From: CAVRZJ01 sp964594125
GTDB taxonomy: Bacteria > Acidobacteriota > Thermoanaerobaculia > Thermoanaerobaculales > Thermoanaerobaculaceae
Assembly: GCA_964594125.1 (NCBI GenBank)
Contig: CAZQLL010000015.1
Span: 30,926 to 94,925, forward strand
Direction: 5' to 3'
Length of the DNA stretch: 64,000 nt
The translations under genes and the position numbers were made by a program. Under the pieces are notes generated by a model. That model searched no databases. It saw only the letters and a program-made list of their open reading frames with translations, and was not told the origin of the DNA. This document shows, in pieces, positions 8,707-16,641 of this stretch. Position 1 is the first letter of the stretch; every line of letters begins with the position of its first letter.

Positions 8707-10395
8707 ATGGCGGCCGAGCGGGCTTTCCTCACGTGGCGGTGGCTCGCGCTGCTCGTCGTGCCGCTTCTTGCGGCGTTGCCGACGGCGACCGCCGATGTCG
8801 GCGGCGAGGCGGCGGCGGCGATCCGCGAGGTGGTCGCGGCGGCGCGCCATCCCGAGATGCGCTGGCCCGACTTCCCGTTCTACCAGGACGAGATGCAGGG
8901 ACTGTACGAGCCGGTCGCCTATGCACCGGTGTGGTTCGCCGACGGCCGGCCGCTGCCGGCCGCGCACGAGGCCGTGGACGCGCTGCTCGCCGCCGAGTAC
9001 CGCGGGCTGGTTCCCGCGGACTACGACGCCGATCGCCTCGACGCGCTGCTGCGCGCGAGCGCCACCGGGCTGCCGCTGGCGGGGCGCGCGCTCGGCATGA
9101 CCGACGCCGCGATCTCGCTGGCGTTCTTCCGCCAGCTCTCCGACCGCCGCATCGGCCGCGTCAACCCGAAGAACCTCCACGTCGACCTCGACATCGAGCA
9201 CAAGAAGCTCGACCTCGCCGCCGAGGTGCGGTCGGCGCTCGCAGCCGGCCGCGTCGGCCGGCTGGCAGTCGAGGTCGAGCCGCAGCTCGAGCAGTACGGC
9301 CGCGTCAAGCAGGCGCTGGCGGTTCGTCGCGCGCTGGCGGCGGTCGAGGTCGAGCCGGTGCCGGAGGTGAAGAAGCTCTCACCCGGCGACACCTGGGCGG
9401 GGGTCGGAGCGTTGGCTGCCCGGCTGGCTTCGCTCGGCGACCTGGGTGGCGACGAGGCGGCTGCTCTGGCCTCCGGCGGCGTCTACGGCGAGCGCCTGGC
9501 CGCCGCGGTGAAGCGCTTCCAGTACCGGCACGGCCTGGCCGAGGACGGTGTTGTCGGCGCCCGCACGCTCGCCGCGCTCAACGTGCCGCCGGCGCGCCGC
9601 GTGCGACAGCTCGAGCTGGCGCTCGAGCGCCTGCGCTGGCTGCCCGAGGTGAACCCGCGGCCGCTGATCGTGGTAAACGTCCCGGCGTTCCGCCTCTGGG
9701 CCTGGGGGCCGGGCGCATCGGCAGGGCATCCGTCGCTGGCGATGGACGTGGTCGTCGGCCGCGCCCTCGACCGGCAGACGCCGCTGTTCACGAAGGAGAT
9801 GACCTTCGTGGTGTTCTACCCGTACTGGAACGTCCCGTACGGGATCACCCGCAGGGACGTCGTGCCGAAGCTCCGGGAGGATCCGGCCTACCTCGCCTCG
9901 CAGGAGATGGAGCTCGTGGCGAGCTTCGGCCAGCGCGAGGCGGGGACGAGCGAGGTGACACCGGCGGCGATCGACGCACTGCTGCGGGGCACGCTGAAGG
10001 TCCGCCAGCGGCCGGGGCCGGCCAACGCGCTCGGCCCGGCGAAGTTCATCATGCCGAACGATGCCGACATCTACCTTCACGGCACCCCGGCGAAGGGGCT
10101 GTTCGCGAAGGCCCGCCGCGACTTCTCCTCCGGCTGCATCCGCGTCGCCGATCCCGCGGCGCTCGCGGAGTTGGTGCTGGCCGGCGCCGAAGGGTGGGAC
10201 CGCGCTCGCATCGAGGCGGCGATGGCCGGGCCGCGCGAGCAGCGCGTCAACCTGCCGCGGCCCGTGACGGTCGACATCGTCTACCTGACGGCCTATGTCG
10301 AGAGCGACGGCTCCGTGCACTTCCTCGACGACGTCTACGGTCTCGACGCCAAGCTCGAGGAGGCGATCGCCGCCGGCGAGCCGTTCCCCCCGTGA
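8707..10395 (+). CDS. ldtD: L,D-transpeptidase, LdtD/YcbB type
   Basis: The product is 562 residues and starts 5 nt after the epimerase stop. An N-terminal hydrophobic segment (about 10-27) serves as signal or anchor. A scaffold domain follows. A peptidoglycan-binding segment (about 260-300, VKRFQYRHGLAEDG) precedes a C-terminal YkuD catalytic domain with HGTP and, at residue C477, the SSGCIRV motif carrying the nucleophilic cysteine. Family members make 3-3 cross-links between meso-diaminopimelate residues in the periplasm, bypassing penicillin-binding proteins. The gene ends 1 bp from the stop of the convergent MepK-like endopeptidase gene; ldtD and mepK are also neighbours in Escherichia coli. 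The enzyme class is firm, while the ldtD symbol is by architecture. Confidence 0.87.
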   Translation: MAAERAFLTWRWLALLVVPLLAALPTATADVGGEAAAAIREVVAAARHPEMRWPDFPFYQDEMQGLYEPVAYAPVWFADGRPLPAAHEAVDALLAAEYRGLVPADYDADRLDALLRASATGLPLAGRALGMTDAAISLAFFRQLSDRRIGRVNPKNLHVDLDIEHKKLDLAAEVRSALAAGRVGRLAVEVEPQLEQYGRVKQALAVRRALAAVEVEPVPEVKKLSPGDTWAGVGALAARLASLGDLGGDEAAALASGGVYGERLAAAVKRFQYRHGLAEDGVVGARTLAALNVPPARRVRQLELALERLRWLPEVNPRPLIVVNVPAFRLWAWGPGASAGHPSLAMDVVVGRALDRQTPLFTKEMTFVVFYPYWNVPYGITRRDVVPKLREDPAYLASQEMELVASFGQREAGTSEVTPAAIDALLRGTLKVRQRPGPANALGPAKFIMPNDADIYLHGTPAKGLFAKARRDFSSGCIRVADPAALAELVLAGAEGWDRARIEAAMAGPREQRVNLPRPVTVDIVYLTAYVESDGSVHFLDDVYGLDAKLEEAIAAGEPFPP

Positions 10396-10396
10396 C

Positions 10397-10945
10397 CTAC
10401 CAGCGGCGGACGCGGCCGGTGTCGAGGTGGACGAAGTCGAGGCGGTCGTAGAAGCCGACGCCGCCGGCGGCGACTGCGAGCGCGGCGTCGCGCACCTTGG
10501 CCGTCGGCACGTCGCCGAGCCGCACGTCGATCGCCTTGCCGACCATGTGCAGGCTGTGCCGCGCGACGCCGCCAGACTCCCGGCGCAGCTTCTCGTTGGT
10601 CGCCGGCGAGCGGAAGCCGGAGATGACGTGGTACGGCGCGCACGCGCCGAGCACGGCCGCGAGATCGTGCAGCAGGTCGAGCAGCGCCGGGTCGATCGGC
10701 TTCACCTCGCCGGTGCGGAAGTCGCGCAGGAATGCGTCGATCCGCGCCAGCTCGTCCGGCAGATAGCAGCCTCCAGCGCAGTAGGTGACGTCGATCGACT
10801 CGCCGGTGTGGGTGTGCTTGAACGACAGCGTCCGCGCCGGGAAGACGCTCGCCGCCGCCCGGCGGCCGCCGAGCGCCGCCGCCGCACCCGCCGCCCCGGC
10901 GAGGAGCAGCACCCGGCGCCTGGTGATCGCGAGACCGTCGTTCAC
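10397..10945 (-). CDS. MepK/YcbK-like murein endopeptidase (DUF882), Tat-exported
   Basis: This 182-residue protein uses a GTG start. A twin-arginine signal (TRRRVLLLAG, residues 8-17) is followed by an alanine-rich hydrophobic stretch, so export in a folded state by the Tat system is likely. The mature part shows SGFRS...N, the HSLHMVGKAIDVR zinc-binding block and a C-terminal FVHLDTGRVRRW, the signature of the DUF882/peptidase M15 group. Escherichia coli MepK of this group hydrolyses 3-3 cross-links made by L,D-transpeptidases. That fits the tail-to-tail LdtD-like gene 1 bp away: one enzyme makes the bond and the other may cut it. A good promoter lies immediately upstream, with almost no 5' leader. 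Confidence 0.87.
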   Translation of the reverse strand: MNDGLAITRRRVLLLAGAAGAAAALGGRRAAASVFPARTLSFKHTHTGESIDVTYCAGGCYLPDELARIDAFLRDFRTGEVKPIDPALLDLLHDLAAVLGACAPYHVISGFRSPATNEKLRRESGGVARHSLHMVGKAIDVRLGDVPTAKVRDAALAVAAGGVGFYDRLDFVHLDTGRVRRW

Positions 10946-10952
10946 GAGAAGT

Positions 10953-10982
10953 GAAATACCCCGCCGGCCCCCTGCCTGTCAA
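10953..10982 (-). promoter_or_regulatory. Sigma-70-type promoter for the MepK-like gene
   Basis: On the minus strand TTGACA (10982-10977) is separated by 18 bp from TATTTC (10958-10953). The GTG start at 10945 is only 7 nt beyond the -10, so the transcript would begin at or next to the start codon (leaderless). No ribosome site is visible. Confidence 0.7.
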
Positions 10983-11078
10983 CCTCGACCCCCGCCGGGG
11001 CAGTGGTGCGGGCGACCCGTTCCCAACAGCATGGCGACGGCGCCCGGCCGCTGCTACGCTGGCGGGCGAGGTCACGCG

Positions 11079-12527
11079 ATGAGAGACGGGACACGACCTA
11101 TGGCCGGTGCGGCCGCCACGTGGCGCGAGGCCGGCGCCGCGTCGGCGGGATGGCTCGTCGCGGCGGCGGCGCTGTACATCGTCACCGGTGCGCAGGGGCC
11201 GATGTGGGGCGACCCGTCCAAGCTCACGCTCTACGCGCTGGCGGGCTACCTGCCGAGCCTCAACCCGGGCGACCATGCGGGGTGGACGGCGATCGCGGCG
11301 GCGTGGCTGCGTGTTGCCGGGGGCGATCCGGTCGTGGCCGCGCATCGGCTCTCGGCGCTCGCCGGTGCGCTCGCGGTAGCGGCGCTGCCGGCGCTGCTGC
11401 TGCGTCTCGGCCGCGACCGCGCGGAGGCGCACACCGCCGCCGTGCTGCTGCTCGTCGCCCACCCGCTGTGGGCGGCGGCGGGGGTGGCGGAGACGTACGC
11501 GCCGGCCCTTTCGGCCGTGCTTCTCGGCGCGCTCGCCGCTGCGGCGGGCGGCGCCTGGCTGCTGCTCGCCGGTCTGCTCTGGGGGCTGGCCGGCGCGATC
11601 CACGTGGTCGCGCTCGCGCTCGTCGCGCCGCTCGCGTGGACGCTGGCACGACGGCGGCTGCACTGGCTCCTGCCCGGCGCCCTCGCCGCCCTCGCGCCGC
11701 TGTGGCTGGCGTTCTTCGTCCCGAGCATGGACCCGCTGACCGGCTTCGCGGCGTCGGGCGTCGGCACCTGGTCGTGGCACGTCGGCGCGTTCGTCGACCC
11801 GGCGCGCGCCGCCGGCAACGCCGCGCTGGTCGCCGCGCTCGCCGCCTACGCGCTCGGGCCGCTCGGGGCGTGGGCGCTGTGGCGCGGGCGCGGCGCGCGG
11901 CGGCCCGCCGCCGTGTGGTGGGTCGCACTGGGCGCGCTGGCGGCGCTGCTGCTGGTGTACGCGCGCTACCGCGTCCACCTTCTGCTGCTTTTCCCGCTCG
12001 CGGCGCTGCTGGTCGTTCGCGGCGCGCACCTCCCGGTGATGCTGCGCTGGGCGCACGTCCTCGTCCAGGCGGCGATCTACACGTTGGCGCCGATGGCGCT
12101 CGCGGCGGCGGGGCGCGCGTCGCTCGGCGTGCGCGAGCTGCCGCACCGGGACAACGCGCGCTCCTTCCTCGACCCCGTCAGGCGCGGCGACCGCGGCGTC
12201 GAGGCGTACCTGCAGGAGGCGGCCGCGTGCCTGCCCGCAGGCGCGATAGTGCTCGCCGACTTCAACGTCGGCGCGCCGCTGGTGCTGGCGCAGCGCGCCC
12301 TCGTGTGGCGGCCGGACGTGGCGGTGGAGCCGGTGGCGGTGGACGTCGCGCTCGGCGCCCGCGACCCCGCCGCCGCCCTCGCCGCCACGGCGCGCGCGGC
12401 GGCCTCGCGCGGGCCGGCGGCGTTCGCCGACACGTGGGAGCCGTACTACCGGCTGCGCGAGGTCGCAGCCTCGCTGTGCCTCGAGCGCTGCGGCCCGCTG
12501 GCGCTCGTGCGAGACTGCCCGCGATGA
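11079..12527 (+). CDS. Polytopic membrane protein, DUF2723/GT-C-like
   Basis: The start is ATG 11079, with GCGAGG 7 nt upstream; ATG 11100 is an alternative. The product is 482 residues with about ten hydrophobic segments. Near the N-terminus GDPSKLTLYALAGY and then WAAAGVAETYAP resemble the luminal-loop and second-helix patterns of DUF2723/TMEM260-type GT-C glycosyltransferases, which use lipid-linked sugars. The first-loop acidic residue (GD) that such enzymes need is present. The C-terminal 130 residues form a soluble domain after the last helix. The stop overlaps the tadA start by 4 bp, so they share a transcript. The family call is tentative; membrane location is secure. Confidence 0.6.
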   Translation: MRDGTRPMAGAAATWREAGAASAGWLVAAAALYIVTGAQGPMWGDPSKLTLYALAGYLPSLNPGDHAGWTAIAAAWLRVAGGDPVVAAHRLSALAGALAVAALPALLLRLGRDRAEAHTAAVLLLVAHPLWAAAGVAETYAPALSAVLLGALAAAAGGAWLLLAGLLWGLAGAIHVVALALVAPLAWTLARRRLHWLLPGALAALAPLWLAFFVPSMDPLTGFAASGVGTWSWHVGAFVDPARAAGNAALVAALAAYALGPLGAWALWRGRGARRPAAVWWVALGALAALLLVYARYRVHLLLLFPLAALLVVRGAHLPVMLRWAHVLVQAAIYTLAPMALAAAGRASLGVRELPHRDNARSFLDPVRRGDRGVEAYLQEAAACLPAGAIVLADFNVGAPLVLAQRALVWRPDVAVEPVAVDVALGARDPAAALAATARAAASRGPAAFADTWEPYYRLREVAASLCLERCGPLALVRDCPR

Positions 12528-13015
12528 GCGAGCCGACCCCCGACTGGGTGTTCACCGACGCCGACCGCGACGCGATGGCGGAGGCGCTCGCCGAGGCGCG
12601 GGCCGCGGCAGCGACCGGCGACGTGCCGATCGGCGCCGTCGTCGTCGACCGCGACGGCGCGATTCTCGCCCGCGCCCGCAACCGCCGCGAGGGCGACGCC
12701 GACCCGACGGCGCACGCCGAGATCCTGGCGCTGCGCGCCGCGGCGCGCGCGCGCGGCGCCTGGCGCCTCGACGGCTGCACGCTGTACGTCACCCTCGAGC
12801 CGTGCGCGATGTGCGCCGCCGCCTGCGTCCTCGCGCGCCTCGACTGCGTCGTCTTCGCCGCCGCCGATCCCAAGGCGGGGTTCGCCGGCTCGCTGGCCAA
12901 CCTCCTCGAGGATCCGCGCTTGAATCACCGCGTGGCGTGGCGCAGCGGCCTGCTCGCCGACGGCGCCGGGGCGCTGCTGCGCGCGTTCTTTGCAAACCGG
13001 CGCGACCGCATGTAG
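12524..13015 (+). CDS. tadA: tRNA-specific adenosine deaminase
   Basis: The product is 163 residues and begins at an ATGA overlap with the preceding gene. It carries the cytidine-deaminase-fold zinc site, AHAE followed by EPCAMC, and the catalytic glutamate. TadA converts A34 to inosine in tRNA-Arg(ACG), allowing it to read CGC/CGA. Its length and motif order match the family. Its last codon and stop lie inside the promoter of the following tRNA-Ser gene: the TAG stop (13013-13015) is the first half of the -10 hexamer. Confidence 0.95.
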   Translation: MSEPTPDWVFTDADRDAMAEALAEARAAAATGDVPIGAVVVDRDGAILARARNRREGDADPTAHAEILALRAAARARGAWRLDGCTLYVTLEPCAMCAAACVLARLDCVVFAAADPKAGFAGSLANLLEDPRLNHRVAWRSGLLADGAGALLRAFFANRRDRM

Positions 13016-13018
13016 ACT
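12990..13018 (+). promoter_or_regulatory. Promoter for the tRNA-Ser pair
   Basis: TTGCAA (12990-12995), 17 bp, then TAGACT (13013-13018) lies 14 bp upstream of the mature tRNA. The element overlaps the 3' end and stop codon of tadA. Confidence 0.7.
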
Positions 13019-13032
13019 TCACGCCCCGGTGC

Positions 13033-13122
13033 GGAGAGGTGCCGGAGTGGTCGATCGGGGCGGTCTCGAAAACCGTTGACCCTTCACGGGGTCCGGGGGT
13101 TCGAATCCCTCCCTCTCCGCCA
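13033..13122 (+). tRNA. tRNA-Ser, anticodon CGA
   Basis: The acceptor stem GGAGAGG (13033-13039) pairs with CCTCTCC (13112-13118), followed by discriminator G and an encoded CCA. The anticodon loop CTCGAAA gives anticodon CGA at 13067-13069, reading UCG. A long variable arm and a GGTTCGAATCC T-arm confirm a class II serine tRNA. Confidence 0.95.
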
Positions 13123-13164
13123 TTGGGCTTGCTTGGCGCGCGATGCTCGACAACGAACGACTGC

Positions 13165-13255
<91 letters not shown>

Positions 13256-13266
13256 CAAGCACAGAC

Positions 13267-13298
13267 CATGGTTCGTGGATCGTGGTTCGTGGTTCGAA
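13267..13298 (-). repeat. Short heptad-repeat array next to tRNA-Ser
   Basis: On the plus strand this reads as units of the type GGTTCGTG/GGATCGTG with a 7-bp period. On the minus strand it is the CACGAAC-type heptad also seen at 31940-31964 and, in much longer form, at 36725-36998. It ends in GGTTCGAATCCCC, which mimics a tRNA T-arm. Confidence 0.6.
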
Positions 13299-13381
13299 TC
13301 CCCATTGCTTGCTGATGGTTGGTTGCCCGTGATTACCCGGGAGCGCGGCGCGTGCGGAGCGTGCGTCGCGGTGTGTGGTGG

Positions 13382-13497
13382 GAAGCGAGGAGCCCGGGTC
13401 CCGCGCGACGGTGCGCCCCGAACCTCGTCAGGCCCGGAAGGGAGCAGCGATAAGGGGACCGCAGCGGGCGCCGCGGTGTCCCCGGGCTCCTTGCTTC
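13382..13497 (+). ncRNA. ffs: Signal recognition particle RNA, small bacterial (4.5S) type
   Basis: The hallmark apical domain GTCAGGCCCGGAAGGGAGCAGC (GGAA tetraloop and symmetric internal loop that bind Ffh) lies around 13427-13448. Flanking strands close a long helix: GGAGCCCGGG (13389-13398) pairs with CCCGGGCTCC (13481-13490), and pairing continues outward to about 13382/13497. The RNA with Ffh targets nascent membrane and secreted proteins. Its position just upstream of dnaX is conserved in many bacteria. The exact 5' and 3' ends are estimated from the helix. Confidence 0.92.
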
Positions 13498-13558
13498 ACC
13501 ACCACCCCGCGGCTGAGGCTCCCGACGCTCGACGCTCGACGTTCGACCGGGTCTCCCC

Positions 13559-15202
13559 ATGACCTACCAGGTGCTGGCGCGGCGCTGGCGCCCGCAACGG
13601 TTCGAGGACCTCGTCGGCCAGGACGTGGTGGTGCGCACCCTGCGCAACGCGCTCTCCAGCGGCCAGGTGGCGCACGCCTTCCTCTTCTCCGGGCTTCGCG
13701 GCGTCGGCAAGACGACCGCGGCGCGGCTGCTCGCCAAGGCCCTCAACTGCGCGAAGGGGCCGACGGCCGATCCGTGCGGCGAGTGCGCATCGTGCGTCGA
13801 GATCGCGGAAGGCCACGCCGCCGACGTGCAGGAGATCGACGCCGCCTCCAACCGCGGCATCGACGAGGTGCGGCGGCTGATCGACGTGGCGCGCGTGCTG
13901 CCGATGCGCGACCGCTACCGGGTGTTCATCCTCGACGAGGCACACCAGCTCACCAAGGAGGCGTTCGGGGCGCTGCTCAAGATCCTCGAGGAGCCGCCGC
14001 CGCACGTGGTGTTCATCCTCGCCTCGACCGAACGCGAGAAGTTCCCCGCCACCATCCTGTCGCGCTGCCAGCAGCTCGACTTCCGGCCGATCCCGCACGA
14101 CCTGATCGTGGCGCGGCTGGCCTCGATCGCGGCAGCGGAGGGGTTCGTGCTCGATCCCGAGGCGGCGCCGCTGCTGGCCCGCGCCGCCGAGGGCTCGCTG
14201 CGCGACGCGCTGTCGCTGCTCGACCGCGTGCGCGCGTTCTCCGACGGCGCGGTGACGCAGGCGGCGGTGAGCGAGGTGCTGGGGCTGCCGTCGGTCGAGG
14301 CGCTGCTCGCGCTGTGGGCGGGTCTCGAGGCCGGCGACCCGGCGCGCGTGCTGGCGCTGCTACGCGACGAGGAGGCCGCCGGCCGCGACGCCGGCGCGCT
14401 GTACGAGCGCCTGGTCGAGCTGCTGCAGGCGCTGGTGGTGCTCGCCTGCGACCCGGCGGCGCCGGTGCCGTTCGCCGGCGCGCACCGCGAGGCGCTCGCC
14501 GCCGCCGCGCAGCGCGTCGGCGCCCCGGTGCTGCTGCGTCTGGCCGGGATGGCGATCGAGCAGCGCGCGCTGGTGGCCGCGGCGGACCGCCCGGCGACCG
14601 CGGTGGCGATCGCGATCGGCCGCCTGTGCCTGTGGCCGCGCCTGCGGCGGGTCGAGGCGCTGATCGCCGGCGAGCCGCCGGCCGCCGCGCCGGCCGCCGC
14701 CCCGGCAGCGGGCGGGCCGGGCGCGCCGGCGCCGCCCCGGCAGGCGCCTCCTCCGCCGCGCCAGGCGCCCCCGGCGCCGCGCGCTGCGGCCCCGCTCGCG
14801 GAGCCGCCGCCGCTGCCGCCCGACCCGCCGGAGTGGTCGGCGCCGGCCGAGCCGTCCGGCGGCACGCGCGAGCGCCTCGCCGACGCGCTCGCGGCGGCGG
14901 GCGAGCACTCGCTGGCGGCGCGCATCGGCATGGCCGAGGAGGTCGCGGCGACGGCCGACGGGGTGGTGGTGCGCTTCGGCGCGGTGCCGGCGGCGACGCT
15001 GCAGTCGGTGCGGGAGGCCGGCGAGCGGCTCGCGGCGGCCGCGCGCGCGGCCGGGCTGCCCTCCCGCGTGCGCGTCGAGGGCGCCGGCGTGCCCGGCGGC
15101 GGGCCGCAGGGGCTGCGTGCGCGCGTCGAGGCCGACGAGGCGGTGCAGCGCGTCCTGCGCACGTTCGGCGGGCGGATCGAGAGCGTCGAGGAGCAGACAT
15201 GA
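13559..15202 (+). CDS. dnaX: DNA polymerase III subunit gamma/tau
   Basis: This 547-residue clamp-loader subunit has Walker A GLRGVGKTT (about 46-54), a zinc module with CGECASC (about 73-79), DEASNRGIDE-like and LDEAH (Walker B) segments, and the SRC sensor at about 163. From residue 370 it turns into a proline/alanine-rich linker and a C-terminal domain, so it is tau-like in size. No obvious A-rich slippery sequence for a shorter gamma form was seen. The start ATG follows the SRP RNA directly. Its stop overlaps the ebfC start (ATGA). Confidence 0.95.
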   Translation: MTYQVLARRWRPQRFEDLVGQDVVVRTLRNALSSGQVAHAFLFSGLRGVGKTTAARLLAKALNCAKGPTADPCGECASCVEIAEGHAADVQEIDAASNRGIDEVRRLIDVARVLPMRDRYRVFILDEAHQLTKEAFGALLKILEEPPPHVVFILASTEREKFPATILSRCQQLDFRPIPHDLIVARLASIAAAEGFVLDPEAAPLLARAAEGSLRDALSLLDRVRAFSDGAVTQAAVSEVLGLPSVEALLALWAGLEAGDPARVLALLRDEEAAGRDAGALYERLVELLQALVVLACDPAAPVPFAGAHREALAAAAQRVGAPVLLRLAGMAIEQRALVAAADRPATAVAIAIGRLCLWPRLRRVEALIAGEPPAAAPAAAPAAGGPGAPAPPRQAPPPPRQAPPAPRAAAPLAEPPPLPPDPPEWSAPAEPSGGTRERLADALAAAGEHSLAARIGMAEEVAATADGVVVRFGAVPAATLQSVREAGERLAAAARAAGLPSRVRVEGAGVPGGGPQGLRARVEADEAVQRVLRTFGGRIESVEEQT

Positions 15203-15498
15203 ACATCGCCAAGCTGATGCAGCAGGCGCAGGCGGCGCAGGCCCAGATGCAGAAGGCGCTCGCGGATCTCGAGGTCGAGGGGTCGGCCGGCGGCGGCCTG
15301 GTCAAGGTGCGGCTGTCGGGCTTGAAGGAGCTGCGCGGCATCGCCATCGACCCGCAGGCGGTCACCGGCGACGCCGCCGGCATGCTCGAAGACCTCGTGA
15401 TGGCGGCGTGGGAGGAAGCCGCGCGCCTGCTCGAGCAGCGCACACAGGGGGTCCTGAAGAGCATGGGGATGCCCGCGGGCTTTGCCGGGATGCGCTAG
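15199..15498 (+). CDS. ebfC: Nucleoid-associated protein EbfC/YbaB family
   Basis: This 99-residue protein begins at the ATGA overlap with dnaX. It has the family's N-terminal MNIAKLMQQAQ-Q-Q helix, a G-G-LVKV-SG strand region and a C-terminal helix with a Gly/Met-rich tail. YbaB/EbfC dimers bind DNA with low specificity. The order dnaX-ebfC-recR is widely conserved. The stop TAG overlaps the recR GTG by one base. Confidence 0.94.
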   Translation: MNIAKLMQQAQAAQAQMQKALADLEVEGSAGGGLVKVRLSGLKELRGIAIDPQAVTGDAAGMLEDLVMAAWEEAARLLEQRTQGVLKSMGMPAGFAGMR

Positions 15499-16097
15499 TG
15501 GAGCTGCGGCCGCCGTCGGTGCGCGAGCTGCTCGAGGAGCTCGAGCAGCTCCCCGGGATCGGCCCGCGCAGCGCCACGCGGCTGGTGCACCACCTGATGC
15601 AGCATCCGGCGGGCGCGCGCCGGCTGGCGGCCGCACTGGCGCGCGCGTCGGAGGCGCTGCGCCGCTGCGCGGTGTGCTTCCTGCCGGCCGAGGAGGAGAC
15701 CTGCCCGGTGTGCCGCGATCCCTCCCGCGACCGCGCCACGGTGTGCGTGGTCGAGGACGCGCTCAACGCCTGGGCGATCGAGGCGACCGCGGAGTTCCGC
15801 GGCGTCTACCACGTGCTGCTCGGCACCCTCGACCCCCTGCACGGGGTCGGCCCGGACGAACTGACGATCGCGGCGCTTGTCGAGCGCGCGCGCGGCGGCG
15901 AGATGCGCGAGGTGATCGTGGCGACCAACCCGACGGTCGAGGGCGAGGCGACCGCGCACTACCTGGTGCGCGCGCTGCAGCCGACCGGCGTCAGGACGAC
16001 TCGCATCGCGTTCGGGCTGCCGGCCGGCGGCGAGATCTCATACGCCGACCATGTCACGCTCTCGCGCGCGCTTTCCGGCCGCCGGGGGATGGATTGA
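15498..16097 (+). CDS. recR: Recombination mediator RecR
   Basis: The start is GTG 15498, which shares a G with the ebfC stop codon (TAGTG). The product is 199 residues. It shows the helix-hairpin-helix LPGIGPRSATR (about 18-28), a four-cysteine zinc site (CAVC...CPVC, about 54-72), a Toprim motif (VCVVED) and the ATNPTVEGEATA Walker-B-like segment. RecR works with RecF/RecO to load RecA on gapped DNA. The tight spacing indicates one operon with dnaX and ebfC. Confidence 0.95.
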   Translation: MELRPPSVRELLEELEQLPGIGPRSATRLVHHLMQHPAGARRLAAALARASEALRRCAVCFLPAEEETCPVCRDPSRDRATVCVVEDALNAWAIEATAEFRGVYHVLLGTLDPLHGVGPDELTIAALVERARGGEMREVIVATNPTVEGEATAHYLVRALQPTGVRTTRIAFGLPAGGEISYADHVTLSRALSGRRGMD

Positions 16098-16112
16098 CGC
16101 CCGCCCCGGGTC

Positions 16113-16118
16113 TATACT
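16113..16118 (+). promoter_or_regulatory. Candidate -10 box (TATACT) for mglBA
   Basis: TATACT lies in the 49-bp gap between recR and mglB, 28 nt before the mglB ATG. A TTGACG at 16094 is too close (13 bp) for a standard -35, so the element is only moderately supported. Confidence 0.45.
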
Positions 16119-16146
16119 GCGCCGGTATGAGCGGAGGCGGGCACTG

Positions 16147-16641
16147 ATGACCTTGCTGGGCGCCAACCTGGTGATGTACGAGGAGGAGTTCCAGCGCATC
16201 AGCTCGGTGCTCGCCCGCCTTTGGGTGGACGCAAACGCCAAGATCGTCTTTCTCGTGGACAAGAACGGCCAGCAGATCGCCTCCAAGGGCGACCTCGAGA
16301 AGGTCGACGCCACCTCGCTCGCGTCGCTCACCGCCGGCAACGTGGCCGCCACCGACGGCCTCGCGCGCCTGATCGGCGAGAAGGAGTTCTCGATCCTCTT
16401 CCACGAGGGGGAGCGGGACAACATCCACATCTCGATCGTCGGCCAGCGCCTGATCCTGGTGGTCATTTTCGACGAGCGCTCCTCGCTCGGCCTGGTGCGC
16501 CTGCGCGTGCGCAAGGCGGCGGCGGAGCTCGAGGACGTGCTCAACCAGATGGCATCGAAGGCCACAAAGGAGGGCCAGGTTCAGGCGTCGCCGTTCGCCG
16601 AGATCACCGACGACGACATCGACGCGCTGTTCTCCGAATGA
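16147..16641 (+). CDS. mglB: Roadblock/LC7 protein, MglB-like GTPase-activating partner
   Basis: The ATG at 16147 is preceded by GGAGGCGGG. The product is 164 residues and has the roadblock fold pattern: an N-terminal helix, FLVDKNGQQIAS, LASLTAGNVAAT and ILVVIFDERSSLGLVRLR. In Myxococcus and Thermus, MglB is the GTPase-activating protein of the polarity switch GTPase MglA. The stop overlaps the mglA start (ATGA), which fits translational coupling of the two partners. Confidence 0.9.
   Translation: MTLLGANLVMYEEEFQRISSVLARLWVDANAKIVFLVDKNGQQIASKGDLEKVDATSLASLTAGNVAATDGLARLIGEKEFSILFHEGERDNIHISIVGQRLILVVIFDERSSLGLVRLRVRKAAAELEDVLNQMASKATKEGQVQASPFAEITDDDIDALFSE

Noticed and set aside
13559..15202. 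Programmed frameshift in dnaX
   Set aside because: No slippery A-run or other recognisable frameshift signal was found in the GC-rich gene.
16094..16118. TTGACG as the -35 of the mglBA promoter
   Set aside because: The spacer to TATACT is only 13 bp, too short for a standard promoter.
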